From contig JAJGAH010000183.1 of the NCBI GenBank assembly GCA_020844525.1, positions 1 to 5,665 of the forward strand: a stretch of DNA of 5,665 nucleotides, in the 5' to 3' direction. This stretch comes from Eubacterium sp. Lineage in GTDB: Bacteria; Bacillota; Clostridia; Lachnospirales; Lachnospiraceae. The position numbers and the translations under genes were made by a program. The notes beneath the pieces are model-generated. The model was not told the DNA's origin, did not search any database, and saw nothing but the letters and a program-made list of their open reading frames with translations. Positions within the stretch are counted from its first letter, which is position 1; every line of letters begins with the position of its first letter. This document shows, one piece after another, positions 5,589 through 5,665 of this stretch.

Positions 5589-5665
5589 TTATTTCTCCAG
5601 GCAGGACTTTCTTGGAATCAGTTTGTCCTTACCGCCCATATATGGACGAAGCGGCTCTGGAATCG
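5589..5665 (-). CDS. serS: Seryl-tRNA synthetase, last 24 codons; 5' part outside window
   Basis: On the minus strand one frame reads PEPLRPYMGGKDKLIPRK followed by SCLEK and TAA (stop at 5589-5591). The V/I-PEPLRPYMGG block is the characteristic C-terminal end of bacterial seryl-tRNA synthetases, which charge tRNA-Ser with serine in the cytoplasm; it follows motif 3 of the class II catalytic core, which lies outside the window. The short tail after MGG is slightly longer than in many homologues. The other two frames of this segment hit stops without family resemblance. The gene is immediately upstream of the DUF3881 gene, probably in one operon. Confidence 0.85.
   Translation of the reverse strand, partial: IPEPLRPYMGGKDKLIPRKSCLEK

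Overview
The window reads as chromosomal DNA of a low-to-mid GC anaerobic Firmicute, most likely a Lachnospiraceae-type gut clostridium. Reasons: purine-rich Shine-Dalgarno sites (GGGAGGG, GAGAGGAG), T-tailed intrinsic terminators, a GPH-family sugar symporter beside a family GH78 rhamnosidase and an AraC-type regulator, and a serS/DUF3881 gene pair. No plasmid, phage structural, CRISPR, toxin or conjugation gene is visible.

Left part, plus strand (1-3581): a probable plant-glycan (rhamnoside) utilisation locus. It holds the C-terminal 216 residues of an alpha-L-rhamnosidase, a strong terminator, an AraC/cupin regulator with an uncertain start, a 202-base regulatory gap with a perfect TATGC-TTGAT-GCATA inverted repeat, and a GPH sugar:cation symporter. 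The symporter is split by a single +1 frame change near base 2801, inside a CATTCATT tandem repeat; correcting it restores about 463 residues. The likely logic is that the regulator senses a rhamnose-related sugar, the transporter imports it and the glycosidase releases it. The frameshift would disable import unless it is a sequencing error or a phase-variable state.

Middle part (3582-4676): about 1.1 kb without protein genes but rich in structure. In order: a 138-base element closed by 22-base imperfect terminal inverted repeats (3602-3739) and followed by a T tract; an AT-rich stretch with an orphan minus-strand terminator; a tRNA-Arg(CCU) gene on the minus strand with its own perfect terminator; a 215-base spacer full of short repeats; and an exact 43-base second copy of the tRNA 5' half and its upstream bases. 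The duplication stops exactly at the 3' edge of the anticodon loop. That is the pattern expected if a tyrosine-recombinase-type element used the anticodon loop as crossover site, leaving a roughly 258-base remnant or mini-element.

Right part, minus strand (4677-5665): the last 24 codons of seryl-tRNA synthetase (serS), then after 36 bases an intact 291-residue DUF3881-family protein of unknown function, probably co-transcribed with serS.

I do not see a complete previously undescribed system. The tRNA-half/spacer arrangement is the best candidate for something new; the 138-base inverted-repeat element is second.
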